NCBI GenBank assembly: GCA_030150335.1
Contig: JASLGC010000086.1
Location: 1 to 18,455, forward strand
From: Flavobacterium sp.
Lineage (GTDB): Bacteria > Bacteroidota > Bacteroidia > Flavobacteriales > Flavobacteriaceae
DNA length: 18,455 nt
Direction of reading: 5' to 3'
The notes beneath the pieces are model-generated. The model saw nothing but the letters and a program-made list of their open reading frames with translations, was not told where the DNA came from and did no database searches. Below are positions 1-8,260 of this stretch, one piece after another. The translations under genes were made by a program, and so were the position numbers. Each line of letters begins with the position of its first letter. The first letter of the stretch is position 1.

Positions 1-1779
1 TTTTGTATTATTGCTCACATTGACCACGGAAAGAGTACGTTAGCAGACCGTTTATTGGATGCTACACAAACGGTAACTGCACGTGAGCAACAAAATCAGC
101 TTTTAGATAGTATGGATTTGGAACGCGAAAGAGGGATTACTATTAAATCTCATGCGATTCAAATGGAATATGTATATGAAGGCGAGAAATATATTTTAAA
201 CTTAATTGATACTCCAGGGCACGTAGACTTTTCTTATGAAGTTTCTAGGTCTATTGCAGCATGTGAAGGGGCTTTGTTAATTGTAGATGCAGCACAAAGT
301 ATTCAAGCACAGACTATTTCTAACTTGTACTTAGCGTTAGAGAATGATTTGGAGATTATTCCAATTTTAAATAAAGTTGACTTACCAAGTGCTAACCCAG
401 AAGAGGTTAGTGATGATATCGTTAGCTTATTAGGTTGTGATTATGAAGATATTATTCCTGCATCTGGTAAAACAGGATTAGGAGTAGAAGATATTTTAAA
501 AGCAATTATTGAAAGAGTACCAGCTCCTAAAGGAGATCCAGAAGAGCCATTACAAGCTCTTATTTTTGACTCTGTTTACAATCCTTTTAGAGGGATTGAA
601 GTAATCTTCCGTGTTATCAATGGTAAGATTAAAAAAGGACAGAAGATTAAATTCATGGCTACTAATAAAGAATATTTTGCAGATGAAATTGGTACTTTAA
701 AGTTGAACCAAGTTCCTAAGCAAGAGATTTCTACAGGAGATGTAGGTTACTTAATTTCTGGTATTAAAGAAGCTAAAGAGGTAAAAGTAGGGGATACAAT
801 TACGGATGCAAAAGTTCCAACTTCAAATATGATTGAAGGTTTTGAGAACGTAAAACCAATGGTATTCGCAGGTATTTACCCAGTAGATACTGAAGACTAT
901 GAAGAATTGCGTAACTCAATGGAGAAATTGCAGTTAAACGATGCGTCATTGGTATTCACCGCTGAGAGTTCTGCTGCATTAGGATTTGGTTTCCGTTGTG
1001 GATTCTTAGGAATGTTACACATGGAGATTATCCAAGAGCGTTTAGAGCGTGAGTTTAATATGACAGTTATTACTACGGTACCTAACGTTTCATATTTAGC
1101 TTACACTAAGAAGCACCCAGAAGATGCCATTGTAGTAAATAACCCATCAGATTTACCTGAGCCTTCTAAATTAGATAGAGTAGAAGAACCATATATTAAA
1201 GCAACTATTATTACTAAGGCTGACTTCGTTGGACAAGTAATGAGTTTGTGTATTGACAAACGTGGTATTATTACAAACCAAACTTACTTAACAGAAGATC
1301 GTGTTGAGTTAATGTTTGACATGCCATTAGCTGAGATTGTATTTGACTTCTATGATAGATTGAAAACGGTTTCTAAAGGATATGCGTCATTTGACTATTC
1401 TCCAATTGGAATGCGTACTTCTAACTTAGTTAGAGTTGACGTTATGTTGAATGCAAACGTAGTAGATGCTTTATCTGCTTTAATGCACGCAGACAACGCT
1501 TATACAATTGGTAAGAAAATGTGTGAGAAGTTAAAAGAACTTATCCCACGTCAACAATTTGATATTCCTATTCAAGCGGCTATTGGAGTGAAAGTAATTG
1601 CTCGTGAAACAGTAAAAGCACTTCGTAAAGACGTAACAGCTAAATGTTATGGAGGGGATATTTCACGTAAACGTAAATTACTTGAAAAACAAAAAGCAGG
1701 TAAGAAACGTATGCGTCAAATCGGAAACGTAGAGATTCCACAAGAGGCATTTATGGCTGTATTGAAATTGAATGACTAA
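1..1779 (+). CDS. lepA: Elongation factor 4 (LepA), 5' end cut off by the window edge
   Basis: Ribosome-associated translational GTPase that acts on stalled or mis-translocated ribosomes and influences ribosome assembly. The frame is open from base 1, and 592 residues are visible. The family is about 598 residues long, so only about six N-terminal residues are missing. All GTPase motifs are visible: G1 AHIDHGKST at visible residues 5-13, the switch region ERERGIT, G3 DTPGH at about 70-74 and G4 NKVD at about 124-127. EF-G-like domains II, III and V follow. The C-terminus has the LepA-specific domain, with YGGDISRKRKLLEKQKAGKK near the end, in place of EF-G domain IV. An in-frame TTG at 55 is internal to the GTPase domain and is not the real start. 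A strong terminator follows the stop. The identification is very secure. Confidence 0.98.
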   Translation, partial: FCIIAHIDHGKSTLADRLLDATQTVTAREQQNQLLDSMDLERERGITIKSHAIQMEYVYEGEKYILNLIDTPGHVDFSYEVSRSIAACEGALLIVDAAQSIQAQTISNLYLALENDLEIIPILNKVDLPSANPEEVSDDIVSLLGCDYEDIIPASGKTGLGVEDILKAIIERVPAPKGDPEEPLQALIFDSVYNPFRGIEVIFRVINGKIKKGQKIKFMATNKEYFADEIGTLKLNQVPKQEISTGDVGYLISGIKEAKEVKVGDTITDAKVPTSNMIEGFENVKPMVFAGIYPVDTEDYEELRNSMEKLQLNDASLVFTAESSAALGFGFRCGFLGMLHMEIIQERLEREFNMTVITTVPNVSYLAYTKKHPEDAIVVNNPSDLPEPSKLDRVEEPYIKATIITKADFVGQVMSLCIDKRGIITNQTYLTEDRVELMFDMPLAEIVFDFYDRLKTVSKGYASFDYSPIGMRTSNLVRVDVMLNANVVDALSALMHADNAYTIGKKMCEKLKELIPRQQFDIPIQAAIGVKVIARETVKALRKDVTAKCYGGDISRKRKLLEKQKAGKKRMRQIGNVEIPQEAFMAVLKLND

Positions 1780-1801
1780 CAATTAGTCAATTAAAATAAT
1801 G

Positions 1802-1835
1802 AAAAAAACTATCTGTAAAATGATAGTTTTTTTTT
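1802..1835 (+). terminator. Rho-independent terminator after lepA
   Basis: A perfect inverted repeat, AAAAAAACTATC / GATAGTTTTTTT, surrounds an 8-nt loop (1814-1821) and runs into nine T residues. It starts 22 nt after the lepA stop codon. The T-run ends about 30 nt before the lipoprotein ATG at 1867, so the lipoprotein gene probably has its own promoter. Confidence 0.85.
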
Positions 1836-1866
1836 GCTCAAAAATTACTTAAACTCGCTTTATATT

Positions 1867-2694
1867 ATGAAAAAAGTACTGATTGCACTTGGTTTACTTT
1901 TACTTGTTAGTTGTAAGGAAACCACAAATACAGAGAATGTTACAGAGCAAAACCCTGTTGAAGAGGTGAATGCTACAGAAGAAGAGACTACAGATGTCAA
2001 TAATTTTGAAGATGCTTTTGGTAAAGAAGAGAAAGAAGTGATTGAAGTCCTTTTACCAGCTTATTATGATGAAGATATGAAGGAAGTGTATTCTTCAATT
2101 AATGAAAATTGGTTGGAATTTAGAAAAGTAGATCAGACTCATTTTGTAGTTCAACAAGCAGATTATAATTTGACAGAGCCTATATTAAACGAATGTACAG
2201 GTGAGAATCAAATTGGTGTATTCTCTCCAGAGGAACAGGAGCCTTTGTTTTTCTTTTCACCTAATAAGATAGTCAAGAAAGGAAAAGTGGTCTCTTTGCC
2301 TATTAAAAATAAGCCATTATGGCCAGGTGAAGTATATGAGTATAAGTATAAAGGACATACTTATGCGTTTGAAGCGGAAGGTATTGTGAAAAATACATAT
2401 AACTACACAGATGATTCGAGTGAAGGAGCGAAAGAATTTAGAGAATTGGAGAACTATAAACTGTATATCAGTATAGATGGATCACAGAAACAGATGGTAT
2501 TAGATATTCCAATGTTTAATAATACATTTGTTCAATTGCTATTTGTAGGTGATTTAGATGGAGATGGCAAACTTGATTTTGTGTTTGATACATCTGCAGA
2601 TTACGAGCAGAAAGTGATAGAAGTATATTTGTCAAAAGAAGCAAAACACTATTTATATCTTGCCGGGAGTGGTGGATATGATTTTAGTTGTTAA
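1867..2694 (+). CDS. Hypothetical lipoprotein with a DxDGDG calcium-binding-like loop
   Basis: The function is not recognised. The protein has 275 residues. A lipoprotein signal peptide, MKKVLIALGLLLLVSC, places the lipidated Cys at residue 16, so it should be an envelope lipoprotein. A Glu/Thr-rich acidic linker (about residues 18-60) follows, typical of the flexible spacer after the lipid anchor. A globular part comes next, and near the C-terminus is GDLDGDGKLDFVFD (about residues 228-241). This resembles the Ca-binding loops of FG-GAP or EF-hand-like repeats. The last residue is also a Cys. I chose the ATG at 1867 because it gives a clean signal peptide. A TTG start 11 codons upstream (1834) lies inside the lepA terminator T-run and would spoil the signal. 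The gene converges on the M16 peptidase gene, with a shared terminator between them. Confidence 0.8.
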   Translation: MKKVLIALGLLLLVSCKETTNTENVTEQNPVEEVNATEEETTDVNNFEDAFGKEEKEVIEVLLPAYYDEDMKEVYSSINENWLEFRKVDQTHFVVQQADYNLTEPILNECTGENQIGVFSPEEQEPLFFFSPNKIVKKGKVVSLPIKNKPLWPGEVYEYKYKGHTYAFEAEGIVKNTYNYTDDSSEGAKEFRELENYKLYISIDGSQKQMVLDIPMFNNTFVQLLFVGDLDGDGKLDFVFDTSADYEQKVIEVYLSKEAKHYLYLAGSGGYDFSC

Positions 2695-2696
2695 TA

Positions 2697-2735
2697 AAAA
2701 CACCCCTTATCAAACATAGAGATAAGGGGTGTTTT
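2697..2735. terminator. Bidirectional terminator between convergent genes
   Basis: A perfect 15-bp inverted repeat, AAAACACCCCTTATC (2697-2711) and GATAAGGGGTGTTTT (2721-2735), encloses a 9-nt loop. T-rich ends on both strands make it usable for the lipoprotein gene (plus) and for the M16 peptidase gene (minus, stop at 2753). Confidence 0.9.
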
Positions 2736-2752
2736 CTTTAAAATATTATTGC

Positions 2753-5491
2753 TTATTTTTTATTAAAGTCTCCAGCATATATTGTAGTCATTTTAGACGG
2801 TACTATATATTTTTTAACTGCGTCATTAACTTGTTTAACTGTTAATTTTTCAATTTGAGAATTTAATTTTTCAAATTCATTAAATGGAATGTTGTACATC
2901 AAGAAGTCATTAGATAAAGACATCAAGTATCCGTCATTACCTAAGTTTGTTTGTCTTGAGTTTTTCCATCCAATTTTGTTATTTGTCATTTCTTCCTCTG
3001 TAACACCTTTTGAGATAATTTTAGAAAGCTCATCATTCATAGCATTTTCTACATCTAAGCGTTTAGTAGGGTTTAAGAAAGCATAGAATCCAAATGAAGA
3101 AACATTGTTTTTTGGGTCTGTAGGTACTGAAACATAAGTTCCAGCTCCATAGCTAATCCCTTCTTTTTCTCTTAAACGTTGAGGAACTCTTGCCGTCATA
3201 AAACCACCTCCACCTAAGATTTCGTTTGCAAAAACTAAAGCAGGATAATCAGCATCTTGATTATTCATTTCAAAAGAGATAGCTCCCATTGCAGCAGCAT
3301 TTTCCTTATCTGGAGTTTCTATGATCTTTTTAGCTTCTTTTGTAGCGAAATAAGTAGGTTTTGCTTTCTCATACTTAGCTTTACTATTCCATTTTCCAAA
3401 AGTATTATCAAGTAATGATTTTACCTTTTCAAGGTCATTAGCTCCAATAACAGATACTACACCATTATTAGCTCCCAAGAAGTTATTATAAAAAGACTGT
3501 AAATCTTTCACTGTAATAGCAGCATATCCATCAAGGTCTTCTTGAATAGAAGAAGCGTAATAAATACTACCTTTAGGATAGTTTGAGGTTGCTTTCTCTA
3601 ATTCAATAGAAGCCAAAGCTTGTGGGTCGTTCAAGTTGCTTTCTAAATAAGATTTATACTGAGCTTGTAGTTTAACTAATTCGTCTTCTGGGAAGATAGG
3701 GTTATTGATTAATTCATTTACAATAGACATTGTTTCTTCTAATGTATTTCTGTAAGTAGAAATACTAACAGACAATGTTTGCTCACCAAATCTAAAACTT
3801 ACATTTGATTTTAATTGATCAAGTTTATCTTTAATCTCTTGCTTTGACAAGTTTTTAGTACCAGCAGTCATTAAGTTTGCTGTGAATGTCCCAATATAGC
3901 TTTTGTTTTGTAGGTCTTTTTCATTTCCAATAGGCAAAGAAAGGAAAATAGATACCTTTTCTCCTTTTATATCTTTATCAATGAATCCATATTTTAATCC
4001 ATTAGATAATTGACCATGAGTAAAGTGTTTTTCTAAATTAGCAATAGAAGCTTCAAATGGACGTAGGCTTTCACCTTGTTCTTTTCCTTTATAGCTCGTT
4101 ACTAATTTTGTAATATCACTATCTAAAAGTTCATTCGGTTTTACTCTTGTTTCATCTTTAGAAGGGATAAATAGTCCAACAGTTCTATTATTTTCTTTAA
4201 AATATTTTTTTGCTACTTGGTTAATATCGTTTAAAGTCAAGTTTTCTACATTATCTCTAAATATCATACCTAAACGGTAATCACCAGCACCAACAATTTC
4301 CGTTAGGTTTATGGCTAAACCAATCGTGTTGTTTTTCATATTCTCATAACCTTTAAGAATATTTGTCTTTGCACGGTCTAAATCTTCTTGTGTATAAGTA
4401 TTTTGCGATATTTTATTTAACTCGTTCTTTACATCCACAAGTGTATTTTGTAGATTATTTTGAGAAGGAATATTAAAGCTAAAAAGCATAAAGCTTGCAT
4501 CTCTAACAGTAGGGCTCATAGCACTAAGACTTGTTGCTTTTTTAGTAGCAACTAAGCTTTTATATAAATAACCAGAAGGGTCATTTATTAGAATATGTCT
4601 TAATGCAGCAAGAGCAGCATAATCCTTGTCTGCATAAGAAGCAGTGTGGTATAAAGCATTGATGTGTTGGCTATCACCAGCGCGTTTTACCTCTACGTAT
4701 TTTTCACCATCTTGAGCAGGCTCTACAGTAAGAATCTCATCAAGAACACGTGTAGGTTTTGGAATAACAGAGAAGTATTGTTCAATGTAATTTAGAGCAC
4801 TTTTTTCGTTGAAATTACCAGCTACAATAAGTACAGCATTATCTGGTTGGTAATATTTTTCATAAAAGCGTTTTAATTGAGGAGTTTTTACACGTTCAAT
4901 ATCTTCTTTAGAACCGATAGTACTAAGTCCGTAATTGTGCCATAAATACGCAGTATTAATTGTTCGTTCCATCAACACGCGGTTTGGATTGTTCTCGCCA
5001 ATTTCAAATTCATTGCGTACAACAGAAAACTCTTTATCCAGGTCTTCTTGTTTAATAGTAGCGTAAATCATTCTCTCAGCTTCCATTTGTAGTGCCCACG
5101 CTAAGTTTTCGTCAGAAGAAGGAAATATTTCATAATAGTTAGTTCTGTCATACCAAGTAGTTCCATTGGCGTTACCCCCTTTATCAGAGATTAATTTTTT
5201 AATATCTCCAAGGTTTTTGGTACTTTTAAATAACATGTGCTCAAGTAAGTGAGCCATTCCTTTTTCTCCGTAGCCTTCATGTTTAGAGCCTACTTTATAG
5301 ACAATATTTACAGCTAAGTTATTCTGAGTAGCGTCAGGAATAAGTAAGACTTGTAATCCATTAGAAAGTTTATATTCTTTGATTTCTTCTACTTGCGTCA
5401 CGTAGGTTGGTTTCTCCTTTTGTTGCGCGAAGGAATAATTGGTAGCACTCATTGCAGAAACTAACAAGAGCGTGTAAAAAATTCTTTTCAT
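2753..5491 (-). CDS. Secreted M16 family zinc metallopeptidase, two-lobed (fused active and inactive halves)
   Basis: Pitrilysin/insulinase-family peptidase of 912 residues, probably periplasmic or outer-membrane associated, degrading short peptides. The N-terminus MKRIFYTLLLVSAMSATNYSFAQ is a Sec signal peptide. The inverted zinc motif HLLEH gives ligands His81 and His85 with catalytic Glu84 (numbering from this start). The third ligand is Glu161 in VVRNEFE. The second half lacks HxxEH. It carries the GGGGFMTARVPQRLREKEG block (about residues 760-778) followed by GISYG, the Arg/Tyr substrate-binding signature of M16 partner subunits. Active and helper subunits, which are separate proteins in mitochondrial processing peptidase and many bacterial M16B pairs, are therefore one chain here. 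I prefer the ATG at 5491 over one eight codons upstream (5515) because it gives a standard signal peptide. It is monocistronic, with a terminator behind it and another upstream. The substrate is unknown. Confidence 0.93.
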   Translation of the reverse strand: MKRIFYTLLLVSAMSATNYSFAQQKEKPTYVTQVEEIKEYKLSNGLQVLLIPDATQNNLAVNIVYKVGSKHEGYGEKGMAHLLEHMLFKSTKNLGDIKKLISDKGGNANGTTWYDRTNYYEIFPSSDENLAWALQMEAERMIYATIKQEDLDKEFSVVRNEFEIGENNPNRVLMERTINTAYLWHNYGLSTIGSKEDIERVKTPQLKRFYEKYYQPDNAVLIVAGNFNEKSALNYIEQYFSVIPKPTRVLDEILTVEPAQDGEKYVEVKRAGDSQHINALYHTASYADKDYAALAALRHILINDPSGYLYKSLVATKKATSLSAMSPTVRDASFMLFSFNIPSQNNLQNTLVDVKNELNKISQNTYTQEDLDRAKTNILKGYENMKNNTIGLAINLTEIVGAGDYRLGMIFRDNVENLTLNDINQVAKKYFKENNRTVGLFIPSKDETRVKPNELLDSDITKLVTSYKGKEQGESLRPFEASIANLEKHFTHGQLSNGLKYGFIDKDIKGEKVSIFLSLPIGNEKDLQNKSYIGTFTANLMTAGTKNLSKQEIKDKLDQLKSNVSFRFGEQTLSVSISTYRNTLEETMSIVNELINNPIFPEDELVKLQAQYKSYLESNLNDPQALASIELEKATSNYPKGSIYYASSIQEDLDGYAAITVKDLQSFYNNFLGANNGVVSVIGANDLEKVKSLLDNTFGKWNSKAKYEKAKPTYFATKEAKKIIETPDKENAAAMGAISFEMNNQDADYPALVFANEILGGGGFMTARVPQRLREKEGISYGAGTYVSVPTDPKNNVSSFGFYAFLNPTKRLDVENAMNDELSKIISKGVTEEEMTNNKIGWKNSRQTNLGNDGYLMSLSNDFLMYNIPFNEFEKLNSQIEKLTVKQVNDAVKKYIVPSKMTTIYAGDFNKK

Positions 5492-5598
5492 ATTGTAGTT
5501 TTTGTGATTGAACAATAAATATAAATTAATATTTTAAATAAACTACTATTTTGATTGTCAGGTAATTATATTTTTTTACAGATGAAAGGTTGTAAAGT

Positions 5599-5629
5599 AA
5601 AAAAGGCTCCCAATATTGGAAGCCTTTTT
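5599..5629 (-). terminator. Rho-independent terminator after the thioredoxin gene
   Basis: Read on the minus strand, the hairpin is AAAAAGGCTTCCAATATTGG followed by GAGCCTTTTTT. The single irregular position is a U-G pair on this strand but a C/A mismatch on the plus strand, so the element is built for minus-strand transcripts. It starts only about 3 nt beyond the thioredoxin stop and closes the sulfur-gene transcription unit before the M16 promoter region (5492-5598). Confidence 0.88.
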
Positions 5630-5631
5630 CA

Positions 5632-5949
5632 TTAGTAATTATTCTTGTATTGCTCTATGTTAGCAAGTAAAGTTTGTTTATCCATGTACCCCGATTGGCG
5701 CCATAATAATTTCCCTTTTCTAAACAACATTAAAGTAGGTACACCTCTCATTTGATATTGTGTACTGTATTGTGTTGTTAAAGCTTGGTTTTTATCAACG
5801 TCAATCTTGATAATTGTGATAGAGTCTTGTAGTGTTTGTTTCACTTCTTCCAATACAGGTGCAAGCATCTGACAAGGACCACACCAAGTGGCGAAGAAAT
5901 CCACTAAGACTAATTGATCACTATTTATTAGTTCTTCAAATTTATTCAT
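5632..5949 (-). CDS. Thioredoxin
   Basis: Small cytoplasmic dithiol-disulfide oxidoreductase of 105 residues, the full length of the family. The active site is WCGPC at residues 22-26 (Cys23 and Cys26), and the cis-proline loop is GVPT with Pro71. There is no signal peptide. It starts 7 nt after the stop of the dioxygenase-rhodanese gene and is followed at once by a terminator, so it is the last gene of that transcription unit. Thioredoxin is a known reductant of protein and low-molecular-weight persulfides. From the context I infer that this copy removes sulfane sulfur from the rhodanese cysteines or from persulfidated proteins, rather than being the main housekeeping thioredoxin. The family assignment is secure and the special role is inferred. 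Confidence 0.93.
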   Translation of the reverse strand: MNKFEELINSDQLVLVDFFATWCGPCQMLAPVLEEVKQTLQDSITIIKIDVDKNQALTTQYSTQYQMRGVPTLMLFRKGKLLWRQSGYMDKQTLLANIEQYKNNY

Positions 5950-5956
5950 TTCTGTT

Positions 5957-7384
5957 TTATTTTCCTGTTGTTGGACAAGTAGCAGTACAAGTACTTTCTT
6001 TTAAAGCTATACCTGTATTTTTAATTGCCCCGAATCCTCCAATTACATCAATCATATTGTGGAATCCTCTTGCTTTCAAGATAGAAGCCGCAATAAGTGA
6101 TCTGTATCCTCCAGCACAGTGGATAAAGAAAGTTTCCTCTGTAGGGAACTCAGCAAGATGATCATTTAAGTAATCTAACGGAGTATGGTTTACATTTTTA
6201 TAATCAATATGAGCAGCGTTGTATTCACCTACTTTACGAACGTCAAAGATGTTGATATCTTCGTTTTTAACTTTATTAGCTAATTCATCCGCAGTAACTT
6301 GTTGAACAGTGTCATATTCCATTCCTTCGTTCTTCCAGTTTGCAAAACCACCTTCTAAATAACCTAATGTATTGTCATATCCAACGCGAGAAAGTCTAAT
6401 AATAGCCTCTTCTTCTCTTCCTACAGGACAAACGATTAAAATAGGTTGTTTGATATCTGTGATTAAAGCACCAACCCAAGGAGCAAATTGCCCATCTAAT
6501 CCGATAAAGATAGAACCAGGAATGTGTCCAGCTGCAAATTCTGCTGCAGGTCTAACATCTAAAATTAACGCTCCAGAATCATCAGCTAACGCTTGGAATT
6601 CTTTTGGAGAAAGTTTTTTATTATTGGTGATAATCGTCTCAACGTTTTCATATCCTTCTTTATTTAACTTCACATTTAAAGGGAAGTAAGCAGGAGGAGG
6701 TAATAAACCGTCAGTCACTTCTTTTACGAACTCAGCCTCAGTCATATCCGCACGTAGCGCATAGTTAGTAAGCTTTTGGTCTCCAAGAGTACCTACAGTT
6801 TCTTTACTTAAATTTTTACCACAAGCAGAACCAGCACCATGTGCAGGGTAAACGATTACGTCATCAGCCAATGGCATAATTTTCGTGCGTAAGCTTTGGT
6901 ATAAAGTAGCAGCTAATTGCTCTTGTGTTAAGTTAGCAGCTTTTTGAGCTAAGTCAGGACGACCTACATCACCTAAGAAAAGCGTATCTCCACTAAAAAT
7001 AGCGTGGTCTTTACCGTTCTCATCTTTCAATAAATAAGTCGTACTCTCCATAGTATGACCAGGAGTATGTAAAGTTGTAATCGTAACTTTTCCAAGTTTG
7101 AATACTTCACCATCTTTAGCAATATGTGCTTTAAAAGAAGGATTAGCATTAGGTCCGTAAACGATTGGGGCATTTGTTTTTTCAGCCAAAGTAACGTGTC
7201 CACTTACGAAGTCAGCGTGAAAGTGAGTTTCAAAAATATACTTGATCGTAGCATTATCTTTATTTGCTTTGTCCAAATAAGGTTGAACTTCTCTCAGGGG
7301 GTCAATAATTGCCACTTCTCCTTCGCTTTCAATGTAGTATGCTCCTTGAGCAAGACAGCCGGTATAAATTTGTTCTATTTTCAT
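5957..7384 (-). CDS. Persulfide dioxygenase-rhodanese-rhodanese fusion (CstB/Blh-like)
   Basis: Multidomain sulfur enzyme of 475 residues. Residues 1-250 form a metallo-beta-lactamase fold of the ETHE1 type. THFHADFVSGH holds His54, His56 and Asp58. TPGH (His110) and SGDT (Asp133) follow. By homology His54, His110 and Asp133 would bind the Fe(II) that oxidises persulfide to sulfite. PAHGAGSACG contains His182 and Cys188. Two rhodanese domains follow: about 260-358 with Cys319 in CPVGRE, and about 363-462 with Cys423 in the loop CAGGYRS. The order dioxygenase-rhodanese-rhodanese matches CstB of Staphylococcus. As I recall, the first rhodanese domain of CstB lacks its cysteine, whereas here it is present. 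A tail CTATC (Cys466, Cys470) adds a possible extra thiol pair. There is no signal peptide, so it acts in the cytoplasm. An inverted repeat lies 62 bp upstream of the start, and thioredoxin is the next gene. Confidence 0.9.
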   Translation of the reverse strand: MKIEQIYTGCLAQGAYYIESEGEVAIIDPLREVQPYLDKANKDNATIKYIFETHFHADFVSGHVTLAEKTNAPIVYGPNANPSFKAHIAKDGEVFKLGKVTITTLHTPGHTMESTTYLLKDENGKDHAIFSGDTLFLGDVGRPDLAQKAANLTQEQLAATLYQSLRTKIMPLADDVIVYPAHGAGSACGKNLSKETVGTLGDQKLTNYALRADMTEAEFVKEVTDGLLPPPAYFPLNVKLNKEGYENVETIITNNKKLSPKEFQALADDSGALILDVRPAAEFAAGHIPGSIFIGLDGQFAPWVGALITDIKQPILIVCPVGREEEAIIRLSRVGYDNTLGYLEGGFANWKNEGMEYDTVQQVTADELANKVKNEDINIFDVRKVGEYNAAHIDYKNVNHTPLDYLNDHLAEFPTEETFFIHCAGGYRSLIAASILKARGFHNMIDVIGGFGAIKNTGIALKESTCTATCPTTGK

Positions 7385-7445
7385 ATCGTAGTGTATTTCT
7401 GTTGTTATTATAAAGTAAAATTAAGAAGATGTTTTGAATTGTACA

Positions 7446-7459
7446 GTAACATGAGTTAC
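7446..7459 (-). promoter_or_regulatory. Candidate Crp/Fnr-type operator, GTAAC-N4-GTTAC
   Basis: A perfect 5-bp inverted repeat with a 4-nt spacer (GTAAC ATGA GTTAC on the plus strand). It lies in the 78-bp gap between tauE and the dioxygenase-rhodanese gene, 62 bp upstream of the latter's ATG. The 5-4-5 geometry is that of FNR/CRP-type sites, but the half-site sequence differs from TTGAT and TGTGA. A near-identical element is present at 10265-10278 at the same distance from its gene. Binding is inferred. Confidence 0.55.
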
Positions 7460-7462
7460 AAT

Positions 7463-8254
7463 CTAAAGAAACACTTCTTTTATTAAAATATAAACGGCCA
7501 TAATTAAAACAAAGTAACCAAAGCCTTTTTTTAAGTTGTTATCTGGGACAAATTTAGTCAAGTAAATCCCTATAAATATACCTATGATTGAAATTGCACT
7601 AAAAGTTAGTAACAATGCCCAATCCATAGTAGTGTGTCCAATATCTCCTAAGAACCCAATTAGCGATTGTATAGCCACGATACACAACGATGTACCTACT
7701 GCTTTTCGCATTGGCAAGTTAGAGAATAATACCAAAGCAGGAATAATCAAAAAACCTCCTCCAGCACCAACAGTACCAGCAAGTAATCCAATTAATAATC
7801 CCTGTATAACTAAACCTCCTAAGTTTGGATTAGTTTCCGCAACAGCCTGTTCTTTGCGGGGTCTAATCATTTTCACAGCTGATGTAAGCATAACAATTGC
7901 AAACAACACCATAAGTGCAATGTTTTTATCTAATTGCAAACCTGCAATAGAAATAACATCGGGAACCAACGGTAGTAAAAAAGCTCTTGTGATGTAAACA
8001 GATATTAAAGAAGGAATACCAAATAATACGACAGCTTTTGTATCAACTTTTTTGTCAATTAAGTTTTTAAAACCACCTACCAATGAGGTAGAACCAACAA
8101 TAAACAGGGAATAAGCTGTGGCTACAAATGGCTCGATTTTCATTATGTAAACCAAAATAGGAACGGTAAGAATAGAACCTCCACTACCTATTAATCCTAA
8201 TGAAATACCAATTAGTAAGGCTAAAGAATAACCTATTAACGATGTATAATCCAT
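7463..8254 (-). CDS. TauE/SafE family sulfite exporter
   Basis: Inner-membrane protein of 263 residues with about seven to eight hydrophobic segments. It has the internal duplication of the TauE/SafE (TSUP) family, with the glycine-rich signatures GLIGSGGSILTVP (about residues 20-32) and GTVGAGGGFLIIP (about 160-172), one in each half. Members export sulfite, sulfoacetate or other sulfur anions. Beside a persulfide dioxygenase, whose product is sulfite, export of sulfite or thiosulfate is the simplest inference. TauE occupies a similar place in cst and bigR operons. The start is only 6 nt after the stop of the Crp/Fnr gene, so the two are co-transcribed. No terminator hairpin lies between its stop and the dioxygenase gene, so some read-through into that gene is likely. 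The family is secure and the exact substrate is not. Confidence 0.92.
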   Translation of the reverse strand: MDYTSLIGYSLALLIGISLGLIGSGGSILTVPILVYIMKIEPFVATAYSLFIVGSTSLVGGFKNLIDKKVDTKAVVLFGIPSLISVYITRAFLLPLVPDVISIAGLQLDKNIALMVLFAIVMLTSAVKMIRPRKEQAVAETNPNLGGLVIQGLLIGLLAGTVGAGGGFLIIPALVLFSNLPMRKAVGTSLCIVAIQSLIGFLGDIGHTTMDWALLLTFSAISIIGIFIGIYLTKFVPDNNLKKGFGYFVLIMAVYILIKEVFL

Positions 8255-8260
8255 AGTGTT

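Noticed and set aside
55..57. TTG as a possible start codon of lepA
   Set aside because: The frame is open back to base 1 and encodes the GTPase P-loop upstream of it, so the gene is cut by the window edge.
1834..1866. Eleven-codon upstream extension of the lipoprotein gene from a TTG
   Set aside because: It starts in the T-run of the lepA terminator and would place a non-signal segment before a clean lipoprotein signal peptide at 1867.
5492..5515. Eight-codon upstream extension of the M16 peptidase
   Set aside because: The second Met (5491) gives a standard signal peptide beginning MKR; the extra residues are polar and atypical.
5832..6161. Opposite-strand open frames inside the thioredoxin, dioxygenase, tauE and murF-alr genes
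   Set aside because: They lie fully or mostly within well-identified genes on the other strand and show no recognisable protein features.
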